DNA from: Nocardia sp. NBC_00508
GTDB taxonomy: Bacteria; Actinomycetota; Actinomycetes; Mycobacteriales; Mycobacteriaceae
DNA length: 64,000 nucleotides
Direction: 5' to 3'
Assembly (NCBI RefSeq): GCF_036346875.1
Contig: NZ_CP107852.1
Location: 1,178,001-1,242,000, forward strand
A model generated the notes under the pieces. That model saw nothing but the letters and a program-made list of their open reading frames with translations, was not told the DNA's origin and did no database searches. Both the position numbers and the translations under genes were made by a program. Positions 20,167-29,002 of the stretch are shown in pieces. The stretch's first letter is position 1. Every line of letters starts with the position of its first letter.

Positions 20167-21522
20167 GTGTCCAATCCGCTCGAGGTCCTCGATGCACTGT
20201 CCGCTACTCGTCCCGCGCTCACCGCGGACGAGATCGATGCTGCCGCCAAGCGAATTGCCGACGTCATCGATCCGACCCCGCTGCAGCGCAGCGAGCGGCT
20301 CTCGAAGCTGACCGGGGCGAACGTCTACCTCAAGCGCGAAGACCTCGGCGCGGTCCGCTCCTACAAGCTGCGTGGCGCCTACAACCTCGTCATCCAGCTG
20401 ACCGAGGACGAGCGCGCCGCGGGTGTGGTCGCGGCCAGCGCGGGCAACCACGCGCAGGGTGTCGCGTTCGCCTGCCAGACGATGGGGATCACCGGCCGCA
20501 TCTACGTGCCGACCACGACGCCGAAGCAGAAGCGCGATCGCATCCGGGCGCACGGCGGCGAGTCCGTCGAGCTGATCGCCGTCGGCGAGACCTACGACGC
20601 GGCCGCCGCGGCCGCCGCCGACGACGTCGCGCGCACCGGCGCGACCATGGTGCCGCCCTTCGACGACGCGCGCACCGCAGCCGGTCAGGGCACCATCGCC
20701 GCGGAGATCCTGGACCAGCTCGGCGCCTCCCCCGACCTGGTGATCGTGCCGGTGGGCGGCGGCGGCTGCCTCGCCGGTATCGGCACCTACCTGCGCGCGC
20801 GTTCCCCGCGCACCGGCATCCTCGGCGTGGAGCCCGCGGGCGCGGCGTCGATGACCGCCGCGCTGGTGGCGGGCGCCCCGGTGACGTTGCCGGAGATCGA
20901 TCCGTTCGTGGACGGCGCCGCGGTGCGCCGGGTCGGCGCGGTACCGTTCGCCGCGGTGTCCGGCTTCGGCGGGCGGGTGGTCTCGCACGCCTCGCTGCCG
21001 CTGTTGACCACCACCGAATCCCCCAGAGGCGCAGGCGCTTTCCAGATGATGCAGGTGGACGAGGGCGCGATCTGCACGACCATGCTCGACCTGTACCAGA
21101 ACGAGGGCATCATCGCCGAACCAGCGGGCGCGCTCACCGTGACGGCGCTGACGGAGATCACCGTGCAGCCGCACTCGACGGTGGTGTGCCTGGTATCCGG
21201 AGGCAACAACGACGTCTCCCGCTACGGCGAGATCATCGAGCGCTCGCTCGTGCATCGCGGCCTCAAGCACTACTTCCTGGTCGACTTCCCGCAGGAACCC
21301 GGCGCGCTGCGCCGCTTCCTCAACGAGGTGCTCGGCCCCGACGACGACATCACGCTGTTCGAGTACGTCAAGCGCAACAACCGCGAGACGGGCGCGGCGC
21401 TGGTCGGCATCGAACTCGGCGCGCCGGACGGCCTCGGGCCGCTGCTGGAACGCATGCGGCACTCCCCGATCCAGTGCGAGCGCCTGGAGCCGGACACGCC
21501 CGCCTACCGCTACCTGACCTGA
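20167..21522 (+). CDS. ilvA: Threonine dehydratase (ammonia-lyase), biosynthetic
   Basis: IlvA deaminates threonine to 2-oxobutanoate, the first committed step of isoleucine synthesis. The 451-aa protein has the PLP lysine in VRSYKLRGAYN, ASAGNHAQGVA, VPVGGGGCLAGI and a C-terminal regulatory ACT-like segment (KHYFLVDFPQEPGALRRFL), which suggests feedback control. GTG 20167 gives a family-like N-terminus, though no strong Shine-Dalgarno sequence precedes it. The mycobacterial ilvA also lies near treZYX. Confidence 0.93.
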   Translation: MSNPLEVLDALSATRPALTADEIDAAAKRIADVIDPTPLQRSERLSKLTGANVYLKREDLGAVRSYKLRGAYNLVIQLTEDERAAGVVAASAGNHAQGVAFACQTMGITGRIYVPTTTPKQKRDRIRAHGGESVELIAVGETYDAAAAAAADDVARTGATMVPPFDDARTAAGQGTIAAEILDQLGASPDLVIVPVGGGGCLAGIGTYLRARSPRTGILGVEPAGAASMTAALVAGAPVTLPEIDPFVDGAAVRRVGAVPFAAVSGFGGRVVSHASLPLLTTTESPRGAGAFQMMQVDEGAICTTMLDLYQNEGIIAEPAGALTVTALTEITVQPHSTVVCLVSGGNNDVSRYGEIIERSLVHRGLKHYFLVDFPQEPGALRRFLNEVLGPDDDITLFEYVKRNNRETGAALVGIELGAPDGLGPLLERMRHSPIQCERLEPDTPAYRYLT

Positions 21523-21872
21523 CCGGCCGGACCGGTCCCGCCGCACCGGCCCGGACGATCCTGCCCCGGCCGGTCCCGCTACGTGATACGCCCGCGCCGA
21601 TGCGCCCCGGCGGTCTGGCCACACCGAACGGCCATGTCGATCCGATCATGCCGACCCGCCACCACCGGTTCAGCCAGGCCCATCGGCCACGTCGATCGGA
21701 CGATCCCGGTCCGATCGCGCCCGTTCGGCCACGTCGATCCAGCCGCGCCGATCCCGCAGCCGTGCCGCCCCCGCCTATCGACCACGCCGGTCCAGCCGCG
21801 CCGATCCGGCTACGTCGATTCGCCACCGCCGGTTCAGCCACGTCGATGGGCTAGATCCTTGCCCGTCGGGCG
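21523..21872. repeat. 350-base spacer of imperfect short repeats
   Basis: No gene is seen. The core GGCCACGTCGATC recurs imperfectly at 21630, 21685, 21727, 21808 and about 21836. A 20-mer like CGCCACCGCCGGTTCAGCCA occurs near 21657 and 21821, and TCCAGCCGCGCCGATCC at 21738 and 21791. The copies are irregularly spaced and diverged. The frames through the region are low-complexity and have no start signals. Confidence 0.7.
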
Positions 21873-23123
21873 TCAGGCCGCCTTCGGCGTCTCCGTCACC
21901 GGCACCCGGCGGCGTGTCGCGCGTAGGCAGTTCAGCATGAGCGGCAGCAGCCAGAAGGCCGCCGACTGGTCGTAGTGCAGCTGGGCGGCGGAGAGCCGGT
22001 TGTGCACGAACCCGACCGACAGACCCAGCCGCGGTTCGGCCCAGCCGAACGAGCCACCGAGACCGATGTGCCCGAACCCGGCGTGCGCGCCCGGCATTGG
22101 CAGCGAGTGGTAGCCGAGCCGCCACAGCATCGGCGCATAGAACAGCGCGCGGTCGGGTTGGTAGGTCTCGATGCGGCGCAGCGCCTTCATGGTATGGCCG
22201 CCGAGGTACCTGCGGCCGGCCAGGACACCGTCGTTGGCGAGCGCGCCGTACATCGTGGCCAGCGCGGGTGCGGTGCACACGCCGTTGCCCGCGCCCAGCT
22301 CGGTGTCCAGGATCGGCGGATGCGGGCCCTCCAGGATGGCTTCCAGACCGGGCAGGAACAGGCAGCGCGTCGCGGCGCCGAGCGCGCCGGGAATCCGATG
22401 GCTGCGGCCGAGGACCGCCGCGCCGAGCGGCTTTCCGGCCATACTCAGCTGGGTGCCCGCCAGTGGCGCATAGCTGATCGCCGCGTCCGCGGGCGGCCGG
22501 CCCAAGTGCAGGCCATCGTCGATGCCGAGCGGCTCGGCGACCTCGGTGCGGAACAGCTCGGCCAGGCTGGTGCCGGTGATCGCGCGGGCCAGGCCCGCGA
22601 CCAACCAGCCGAAGGTCAGGGCGTGGTAGGTGGGAACGCCGAGCAGCCGGTCCGGCTTCGCCGCGGCAAGGCGCTGCTCCATCAGCCGATGATCCAGCAC
22701 GTCGGCCAAGCCGGTGGCGATAGGAGCCAGGGCGGACAGTCCCGCTCGGTGCGTCATCAGCTGCCGGACGGTGATCTTGTGCTTGCCGTTGGCCCGGAAC
22801 TCCCGCCAGTACTCGGCGACGGGGGCGGAATAGTCGAGCAATCCACGGTCGGCGAGGCGGTGCACGACCGTGGCGGAGATTCCCTTGGTGGCGGAAAAGA
22901 TGATTGTGCCGGTGTCTCTGGCCCAGGGAGCGTCACCACCGGAGCCGATCCAGATGTCCAGCAGCGGCTCGCCATACCGGTGCAGCGTGAACGCCGCGCC
23001 TGCACCTCGGCGGTTGCCGAATGCCCGCGCAAAAGCACGCACGAACGGTGCGAATTCGGCGGCAGCGCTGCCGCCCATTCCCGGGGGAAGAACCGCAAGG
23101 TCCCCGGAAGCGACGTTGCTCAT
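21873..23123 (-). CDS. Serine hydrolase of the beta-lactamase/esterase fold
   Basis: The 416-aa protein carries the SxxK nucleophile motif as FSATKG (about residue 77), then YSAPVAEYW and a late HIGLGGSFGWAEP segment that fits the third motif. These place it with class-C beta-lactamase-like esterases, the mycobacterial LipD/LipL/LipE type. No signal peptide is evident, so an intracellular or surface esterase is more likely than a true beta-lactamase. The ATG at 23123 has GGAGG only one base upstream, which is too close, so a leaderless message is possible. Confidence 0.85.
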   Translation of the reverse strand: MSNVASGDLAVLPPGMGGSAAAEFAPFVRAFARAFGNRRGAGAAFTLHRYGEPLLDIWIGSGGDAPWARDTGTIIFSATKGISATVVHRLADRGLLDYSAPVAEYWREFRANGKHKITVRQLMTHRAGLSALAPIATGLADVLDHRLMEQRLAAAKPDRLLGVPTYHALTFGWLVAGLARAITGTSLAELFRTEVAEPLGIDDGLHLGRPPADAAISYAPLAGTQLSMAGKPLGAAVLGRSHRIPGALGAATRCLFLPGLEAILEGPHPPILDTELGAGNGVCTAPALATMYGALANDGVLAGRRYLGGHTMKALRRIETYQPDRALFYAPMLWRLGYHSLPMPGAHAGFGHIGLGGSFGWAEPRLGLSVGFVHNRLSAAQLHYDQSAAFWLLPLMLNCLRATRRRVPVTETPKAA

Positions 23124-23236
23124 TCCTCCACGGTAATGGCGTGGATCACATCCGGCAAAGCCCCTGTCTCGGACAGTTGTGCGTACGTTATTTAACAAAT
23201 GCCCAGAAAGGGGCCGGTACTTGGCCTTCCGGGGGC

Positions 23237-24976
23237 TCATCGCGGGCCCGGCGGCGCCGTTTCCAGCAAGGCGAACGAGTGACCGGGAACGGTTGTCGCG
23301 GAAGGGCCTACGGTCGGAGGTTCCCAGTACTGCAGCGGGAGACCGACGACCGGCACGGCGGCCTGGTCCTCGCCCAGATTGCACACCAGGGCCAGCGTGC
23401 CGCGATGGACGACGATCCAGCGCGCGACCTCGTCGTAATCTGCCGAAACGTGGGTGAGCCAGGGGTCGCTGAGCTCCGCCCGTTCCCGGCGCACCGCGAG
23501 CAGGGCGCGGTAGCAGGACAGCAGCCGGGCGTGGCGCGGTTCTTCCCGTTCGGCCCAGTCCAGCTTCGAGCGCTGGAAGGTCCGCGGATCCTGCGGATCG
23601 GGCACCTCGTCGGTGGTCCAGCCGTGCTCGGCGAACTCGTCCTTGCGTCCGGCCGCGGTCGCGGCGGCGATCACCGGATCGGTATGCGAGGTGAAGAACT
23701 GGAACGGCGTGCGGGCGCCCCACTCCTCGCCCATGAACAGCATCGGGGTGAACGGCCCGCACAGCACCAGAGCTGCTTTGATGGCCAACTGGCCGTCGGT
23801 CAAGTAAGCGCTCGGCCGATCGCCCAGGGCTCGGTTGCCGATCTGGTCGTGATCGCAGGTGTAGGCAAGCAGCGCGCTGCCGGGGATCAGGCTCGGGTCG
23901 ATCGGACGGCCGTGGATGCGGCGACGGAAGCTGGAATACGTTGCGGCATGGAAGAACCCGTGTGTGAGGGTCTGGGCCAAGCAGCGCAGCGAGCCGAAGT
24001 CGGCGTAGTAGCCCTGCCGCTCGCCGGATACGGCGGTGTGCACGGCGTGGTGCAGGTCGTCGTTCCACTGTGCGGTCAGCCCGTAACCACCGGCCGCGCG
24101 CGGGGTGATCACTTTCGGGTCGTTCAGATCGCTCTCCGCGATCAGCGTCAGCGGCCTGCGTACGTGGGCGGCGAGGCGTTCGGTGGCGACGGCGAGTTCG
24201 GCGAGCAGGTGGGTGGCGGTGCGGTCGACCAGGGCGTGCACCGCGTCCAGGCGCAGCGCGTCGAGGTGGAAATCACGCAGCCAGCGCAGCGCGTTGTCGA
24301 TGACGTGCCTGCGCACGTGATCGGACTGCGGGCCGTCCAGGTTGAGGCTCTGGCCCCAGGTGTTGCGGCCCTCCGTGAGATAGGGCGCGAAGCGGGGCAA
24401 ATAGTTGCCGGACGGGCCGAGGTGGTTGTAGACCACGTCCAGGCAGACCGCCAGCCCGCGGGCATGGCACGCGTTCACGAACCGCTGCAGTCCGTCGGGG
24501 CCGCCGTAGCTCTCCTGCACCGCGTACCAGAGCACACCGTCGTAACCCCAGTTGTGCGTGCCGTCGAAGGCGTTCACCGGCATCAGCTCGACCACGGTGA
24601 CGCCCAGCTCGACCAGGTGGTCGAGCCGCTCGATCGCGGCGTCGAAGGTGCCCGCCGCGGTGAAGGTCCCGATGTGCAGTTCGTAGTAGACCGCCCCGGC
24701 CGGCGGCCGCCCGGTCCAGTCCGCGTCGGTCCACAGCGCCGGATCGAGGGCATGCAGCGCCGAGCGGGCGTGCACCCCGTCCGGCTGGCGCGGCGAGCGT
24801 GGGTCGGGCAGCACGGCCGGGTCGTCGTCCAGCAGGAACCCGTACCTGGCCCCGCTCGCGGCGGGCACGTCGGCACGCCACCATCCGTCCGGCGACCGCG
24901 TCATCGAGTGGACCACGCCGTCCAGGTCCAGCCACACCGACTCCGGCCGCGGCGCCCACACCTCGAACACCGTCAC
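23237..24976 (-). CDS. treZ: Malto-oligosyltrehalose trehalohydrolase
   Basis: TreZ releases trehalose from the maltooligosyltrehalose made by TreY. The 579-aa GH13 protein has an N-terminal sandwich (VFEVWAPRPESVWLDLDG), then LGVTVVELMPV, DVVYNHLGPSGNYL, LRLDAVHAL, LIAESDLND and TCDHDQIGNRA. Its length equals the mycobacterial protein. GTG 24976 gives the family N-terminus; the longer frame upstream is non-coding. Its separation from treX-treY and its opposite strand differ from the compact order in Mycobacterium tuberculosis. Confidence 0.94.
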   Translation of the reverse strand: MTVFEVWAPRPESVWLDLDGVVHSMTRSPDGWWRADVPAASGARYGFLLDDDPAVLPDPRSPRQPDGVHARSALHALDPALWTDADWTGRPPAGAVYYELHIGTFTAAGTFDAAIERLDHLVELGVTVVELMPVNAFDGTHNWGYDGVLWYAVQESYGGPDGLQRFVNACHARGLAVCLDVVYNHLGPSGNYLPRFAPYLTEGRNTWGQSLNLDGPQSDHVRRHVIDNALRWLRDFHLDALRLDAVHALVDRTATHLLAELAVATERLAAHVRRPLTLIAESDLNDPKVITPRAAGGYGLTAQWNDDLHHAVHTAVSGERQGYYADFGSLRCLAQTLTHGFFHAATYSSFRRRIHGRPIDPSLIPGSALLAYTCDHDQIGNRALGDRPSAYLTDGQLAIKAALVLCGPFTPMLFMGEEWGARTPFQFFTSHTDPVIAAATAAGRKDEFAEHGWTTDEVPDPQDPRTFQRSKLDWAEREEPRHARLLSCYRALLAVRRERAELSDPWLTHVSADYDEVARWIVVHRGTLALVCNLGEDQAAVPVVGLPLQYWEPPTVGPSATTVPGHSFALLETAPPGPR

Positions 24977-25301
24977 CGCGCCAGCATCCCATGAGCGTGA
25001 CCCGGCCGCCGGGTACGAACACCCGGTCCGACAGCGCGAATGCTTCGCGGGCTGCACGCCTGGCAAATCACGCACCCGGCGGCATCTCGGCCTCGTACTC
25101 CTGCCGTACGGCGACGCCGCCATTTCAGCGACGTGAGAACGCCACCACCCAGTTCGGCGGCGCGAAAGCAGCACTATGCGGCCCCGTCGGCGGACCGGCG
25201 TGTTCACCGGACCGAGACCGCCGCCCGCCCCGGGGCTCCAGCAGCCCGACAGCGTCCGCATACCTCTGGTCTGGGCTCGCGATCCCTGCGAGAGTGGGGG
25301 T
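24977..25301. other. Divergent spacer between treZ and methyltransferase
   Basis: About 325 bases separate two divergent genes. Several frames cross it, but none has a ribosome binding site or a recognisable product. It presumably holds both promoters. I see no strong inverted repeat. Confidence 0.4.
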
Positions 25302-25919
25302 GTGGGCATCTATGGCGAGCAGGTCGTCCCGCGGATCGTGAACGTCGCCTGCGGGATGCGGGTCAACAAACCGCTGCGTGAGCGCGTGTGCGCCGGGTTG
25401 CACGGACGGGTCGTGGAGATCGGGTTCGGCTCGGGGCTCAACGTGCCGTTCTATCCTGCGGCGGTGGAGTCGGTCAGCGCGGTGGAACCCGCCGATCTCG
25501 GGTGGCGGCTGGCGAGCAAGCGGATCGCCGCGACTACAGTGCCGATCGAGCGCTCGGGGCTGGATGGGCAAGCCCTCCCCTTCGCGGACAACACCTTCGA
25601 CTGCGCATTGTCGACCTGGACGATGTGCACCATTCCCGACATCGCGACCGCGCTGGCCGAGGTGCGGCGGGTGCTGGCGCCCGGTGGAACCTTGCATTTC
25701 GTCGAGCACGGGCTCGCACCAGACCATAAGGTGCAGGTTTGGCAGAACCGGCTGAACCCCGTACAGAAAAGGCTGTTCGGCGGCTGCCACCTGAACCGCG
25801 ACATCCGCTCCCTGCTGACAACCGCCGGTTTCGAGATCCGCGAGGCCGAGTCGTGCTACGGCGAAGGCGCCCCCCGCTTCGAGGCCGCCCAGACGCTCGG
25901 CGTCGCGGTCTCACCGTGA
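25302..25919 (+). CDS. Class I SAM-dependent methyltransferase
   Basis: This 205-aa methyltransferase has motif I VVEIGFGSGLNVPFY, the acidic strand end AVEPAD, LPFADNTFDCALSTWTMCTI and EVRRVLAPGGTLHFVEHG. It belongs to the UbiE/Methyltransf_11 type found as single genes in many actinobacteria. GTG 25302 follows a GGGGG stretch and gives the N-terminus GIYGEQVVPRIVN typical of this subgroup. The acceptor is unknown. Confidence 0.88.
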   Translation: MGIYGEQVVPRIVNVACGMRVNKPLRERVCAGLHGRVVEIGFGSGLNVPFYPAAVESVSAVEPADLGWRLASKRIAATTVPIERSGLDGQALPFADNTFDCALSTWTMCTIPDIATALAEVRRVLAPGGTLHFVEHGLAPDHKVQVWQNRLNPVQKRLFGGCHLNRDIRSLLTTAGFEIREAESCYGEGAPRFEAAQTLGVAVSP

Positions 25920-26129
25920 TGGCTGAACGACAAACCACGGTTCCGGGTACCGGCGATCTCCCCGGTACCGGGAGGGCGACATACGGCGGCGATGAAGGCG
26001 TCACCCGCACTCCAGTTGGCCGGTGGTGCGGCTGGACGGCACGGTCGGCCGATTGCGCCAACGGCCCTGTCCCGGAGTTGCGCCGCAGCCGGGTGCAGGG
26101 CGCCGTCGTGGTCGGGTGGGAGTCCGGGG

Positions 26130-26339
26130 TCAGGCCCCTCGGCTGAACTCCGCGTCACGGACGCCTGCGGTGAAGGCGTCCCACTCGTCCGGTGCGAAGA
26201 TCAATGCCGGGCCGGTCGGGTTCTTCGAATCGCGGACACCGACATGCCCAGCCTCGAGCCAGGCGACCTCGACGCACTCGTTCGCTGGACCGCTACGTGA
26301 TGACTTGAACCACTGTGCGCCGGTTAGGTCAATGGTCAC
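26130..26339 (-). CDS. DUF397 protein
   Basis: This 69-aa protein starts TIDLTGAQWFKSSRSG and contains VRDSKNPTGPALIFAPDEW, the standard DUF397 pattern. Such genes usually follow an XRE-family regulator and are common in actinomycetes. The GTG start overlaps the stop of a second, degenerate copy upstream, which suggests former translational coupling. A longer frame from ATG 26375 would add 12 residues not typical of the family. No XRE gene is visible nearby. Confidence 0.8.
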   Translation of the reverse strand: MTIDLTGAQWFKSSRSGPANECVEVAWLEAGHVGVRDSKNPTGPALIFAPDEWDAFTAGVRDAEFSRGA

Positions 26340-26492
26340 CGTTCGTATCTCGCTGCCAGCGATCGAATTCGCCATCCTTCAGTCCGGCAGTGAACGTTGC
26401 CCACTCGCCCGGTGCGAAGATCAACGCCGGGCCGGTCGGGTTCTTCGAATCGCGGACACCGACGTGCCCGGCGTCGAGCCAGGCGACTTCGA
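26181..26492. repeat. Tandem duplication within DUF397 genes
   Basis: The 92 bases at 26181-26272 recur with only a handful of changes at 26401-26492, an offset of 220 bases. The long identical stretch (GGTGCGAAGATCAA onward) points to a recent tandem duplication or gene conversion. The offset is not a multiple of three, so the copies sit in different frames. Confidence 0.85.
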
Positions 26493-26559
26493 CGCAAGCC
26501 TCCTTGCCAGTGCTTCGGCTCGATTTGAACCACTGCGCGCCGGATAGACTACGTCTGGA
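26329..26559 (-). pseudogene. Second DUF397 copy without a start codon
   Basis: The frame reads LSGAQWFKSSRSTGKEACVE and VRDSKNPTGPALIFAPGEW and ends at TGA 26331-26329, overlapping the start of the intact copy. Where the intact gene has GTG ACC ATT GAC, this copy has TCC AGA CGT AGT. No ATG, GTG or TTG occurs between the upstream in-frame stop and the domain. Either it is a pseudogene or it uses an unusual start. The rest of the domain looks uninterrupted. Confidence 0.65.
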
Positions 26560-26741
26560 CCGGCCCGGCCTCTGGGTGGATGGCCGACTTCATCGGACTA
26601 TCCGTTTCGGCCCTTCGAATGCTGTGTGCGTGCAGCACCATAACCGCATGGTCCGACAAGACGGAAGCCTCACCGTCGCCCAGGCTCGTGTCCTACGGGC
26701 GCTGAGCTGCGGAGGGATGCTCACAGAACAGCGGATGTGGT

Positions 26742-27035
26742 GTGGCACTGCTCGGTGTCGGGTGCGTGTGGCCCACCAACCAGCCGCGCCGCCGAGCACC
26801 CGCACGCAGGCCCGCCCGTACGCAGTGCCGTTTGCGCCCGATCCAGTGGCCGGAAGCGTGGACATGCGATACACCCGCCCAGCCGTTCCCGCTCGCCGAA
26901 GCACACCGCGCGATGCAGTTGCACCGCGATCACGACTGCGCCCGCAAACGCGCCGCGTTCGCCGCACTGGTCGCTGCTGGACGCATGACGCCCGATTCAG
27001 CACGACAACACCGGCCGTGGAGGAGTTCCTCATGA
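26742..27035 (+). CDS. Small Cys/His-containing hypothetical protein, 97 aa
   Basis: Weak evidence supports a real gene. The C-terminal half (FPLAEAHRAMQLHRDHDC and then KRAAFAALVAAGRMTPDSAR) is helix-like with alternating charge and looks protein-coding, and the N-terminal half has several cysteines. The GTG start has no clear ribosome site and the true start may differ. It lies next to the DUF397 genes and upstream of tetR. No function is proposed. Confidence 0.4.
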   Translation: MALLGVGCVWPTNQPRRRAPARRPARTQCRLRPIQWPEAWTCDTPAQPFPLAEAHRAMQLHRDHDCARKRAAFAALVAAGRMTPDSARQHRPWRSSS

Positions 27036-27090
27036 ATCTGCGTCGAGATCCGCTACGCCGAGTCGTGCTGTGGCGCGGACGCTCTCACCA

Positions 27091-27112
27091 TATTGGAACG
27101 ATCTGTTCAAAA
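27091..27112 (+). promoter_or_regulatory. Probable TetR operator upstream of tetR
   Basis: TATTGGAACGATCTGTTCAAAA matches the site before the efflux gene at 17 of 22 positions and shares its GATC centre and CAAAA end. It lies 18 bases before the tetR start and covers the likely -35 region (TTGGAA), which fits autorepression. Confidence 0.65.
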
Positions 27113-27130
27113 CTGTGTTAGCGTGTACCC

Positions 27131-27703
27131 ATGGCACGGCCCAGGTTGTTCGACGAAGACCGCGCGGTGGACGCGGCGATGCGGGCGTTCTGGCGCACGG
27201 GGTACGAGGCCACCTCCACCGAGGACCTCTGCGCCGCGACCGGACTGGCCCGCAGCAGCATCTACAACACGTTCACCAGCAAGCGCGATCTGTTCCAGCG
27301 CGCCCTGCGCCGCTACATGGCGACCAAGAACGCCGAGACGTTCGAACTCCTCGACCGCCAGGGCGACCTACTGCCGAAGATCCGCGCACTGTTGTGGAAG
27401 ATCGTCGAGGCACCGGAAGACGACCCACTGGGCTGCCTGGTGCTCAACTCGACAATCGAACTGGCCCCGCGCGACGCCGAGGTGGCCGCGATCCTGCGGG
27501 CCGACTTCCAACAGCGACGCGATGCACTCTCCGAGGCTTTCGACAATGCCAGGCGCGCAGGCGAGATCGCACCGGACAAGGACCCACGGGCACTGGCCCA
27601 TTTCGTGATCGCCACGATCAGTGGCATGCGGCTGGCCGCCCGAGGTGGCGCGGACCGGGAGACACTGGCCGCCATCGCCACTACCGCACTCGGCGCACTC
27701 TGA
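27131..27703 (+). CDS. TetR-family transcriptional regulator
   Basis: The 190-aa repressor has a clear N-terminal helix-turn-helix (STEDLCAATGLARSSIYNTF) and a TetR_C-like ligand domain with DPLGCLVLNSTIELAPRD. Its ATG is close to the probable promoter, so the message may be leaderless. It precedes the cmx-like efflux gene on the same strand by 99 bases, and near-identical operators precede both genes. It probably represses itself and the pump until an inducing drug binds. Confidence 0.88.
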   Translation: MARPRLFDEDRAVDAAMRAFWRTGYEATSTEDLCAATGLARSSIYNTFTSKRDLFQRALRRYMATKNAETFELLDRQGDLLPKIRALLWKIVEAPEDDPLGCLVLNSTIELAPRDAEVAAILRADFQQRRDALSEAFDNARRAGEIAPDKDPRALAHFVIATISGMRLAARGGADRETLAAIATTALGAL

Positions 27704-27762
27704 ACACCGCCGCGTAGCAACCCGCCCTCTTCTCACCCAGCGGCAGCGTCGCCGCGCCCTCA

Positions 27763-27784
27763 TTTTGGATAGATCAGTACAAAA
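27763..27784 (+). promoter_or_regulatory. Probable TetR operator upstream of efflux gene
   Basis: TTTTGGATAGATCAGTACAAAA is an imperfect 22-base palindrome (TTTTG arms, central GATC) overlapping the likely promoter of the MFS gene. It ends nine bases before an AGGAGG ribosome site and matches the site before tetR. Confidence 0.65.
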
Positions 27785-27802
27785 TTTATGTAGGAGGTAC
27801 CG

Positions 27803-29002
27803 ATGCCCGTGGCGATCTACGTCTTGGGTCTCTCGATCTTCACCCAGGGAACCTCGGAGTTGATGCTCGCGGGTCTGCTCACCGAGATAGCCGGGGACCT
27901 GAGCGTCTCCGTGCCGCGTGCGGGACTGCTCATCTCGGCGTTCGCGCTGGGCATGCTGGTGGGCGCACCAGTGCTTGCGGTCGCGACACTACGCTGGTCG
28001 CGGCGCACAGCGCTGCTGGCCTTTCTCGCCGTGTTCGTCGCCACTCACGTCGTGGGCGCGCTGACCTCGGACTACTGGGTGCTGTTCGCGACAAGGGCGA
28101 TCGGCGCGTTCGTTTACGCCGGGTTCTGGGCGGTGGCGGCGACCACCGCGGTCGGGCTGGTCCCGGCCACCGCACGCGGCAAGGCGATGAGCATTGTCGC
28201 GGGCGGGCTGACTGTGGCCACCATCATCGGGCTTCCCGCAGGCACCGTCATCGGACAACAGCTGGGCTGGCGCGCGGCGTTCTGGGCGGTCGCGCTGCTG
28301 TGCGCGGCCGCCATGCTCGGCGTGCTGGCGAAGATCCCCGGCGGAGCTCCGGCTGCTGTGCCGCGGATGCGCACTGAGCTACGCACCATGATGCGACCGC
28401 CGCTCTGGCTGTCCTACGGCACCACCGCGCTCGCCATCGGCGCGCTGCTGGTGAGCTTCGCCTACCTCGGCGCGCTGCTGTCGGACACCACGCGACTGGC
28501 CGAGGGCTGGATTCCCGTGGTGCTGGCGATCTACGGGTTCGGGGCCTTGCTCGGCATCGTCGTCGGCGGCCGGACCGCCGACGCTCATCCGCTGACCAGC
28601 CTGTACATCGGCCTCGCGGGGGTGGTGCTCACCTCGGCACTGCTCGCCCTGACCGCCGAGTACGTCGTTCCGGTCGTGCTGCTGTCATTCCTGTTGGGCG
28701 CCTTCGGTTTCGGCATCAACCCAACGCTCAACAGCCGCGTCTTCACCCTCGCGGGCGATGCGCCGACCCTCGCCGCCGCCACCAACATTTCCGCGTTCAA
28801 CGTCGGCATCACCGCGGGACCCTGGCTCGGCGGCCTCGCCATCGGCGCGGGCCTGGGCTACGCCGCAGTGGCCTGGATCGGCGCGGCACTCGGAGTCGCC
28901 GCACTCGGCACTGTGGCGGGGAGCCATGTCCTGCAGCGCAACCAGGCGGCGAAGGACTCGGTCGCGACGCCGGATCTCATGTCGGCCGACGTGGGCCGGT
29001 AG
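27803..29002 (+). CDS. MFS drug efflux transporter, Cmx/CmlR (chloramphenicol) type
   Basis: The 399-aa protein has twelve predicted membrane segments and the N-terminal sequence pattern of actinobacterial Cmx/CmlR exporters (FTQGTSELMLAGLLTEIAGD and VGGLLISAFALG-like helix). These pumps expel chloramphenicol by proton antiport. The family match is strong but the actual drug range is unknown. Start ATG 27803 has AGGAGG five bases upstream, one of the best ribosome sites in the window. Control by the adjacent TetR is inferred from the shared operator. Confidence 0.85.
   Translation: MPVAIYVLGLSIFTQGTSELMLAGLLTEIAGDLSVSVPRAGLLISAFALGMLVGAPVLAVATLRWSRRTALLAFLAVFVATHVVGALTSDYWVLFATRAIGAFVYAGFWAVAATTAVGLVPATARGKAMSIVAGGLTVATIIGLPAGTVIGQQLGWRAAFWAVALLCAAAMLGVLAKIPGGAPAAVPRMRTELRTMMRPPLWLSYGTTALAIGALLVSFAYLGALLSDTTRLAEGWIPVVLAIYGFGALLGIVVGGRTADAHPLTSLYIGLAGVVLTSALLALTAEYVVPVVLLSFLLGAFGFGINPTLNSRVFTLAGDAPTLAAATNISAFNVGITAGPWLGGLAIGAGLGYAAVAWIGAALGVAALGTVAGSHVLQRNQAAKDSVATPDLMSADVGR

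Noticed and set aside
21523-21872. CRISPR array
   Set aside because: The repeats are short, diverged and irregularly spaced, there are no uniform spacers, and no cas genes are in the window.
24977-25309. 111-residue N-terminal extension of TreZ
   Set aside because: The sequence is rich in Arg, Gly and Pro without domain features. The family N-terminus begins at GTG 24976 and the resulting length equals known TreZ.
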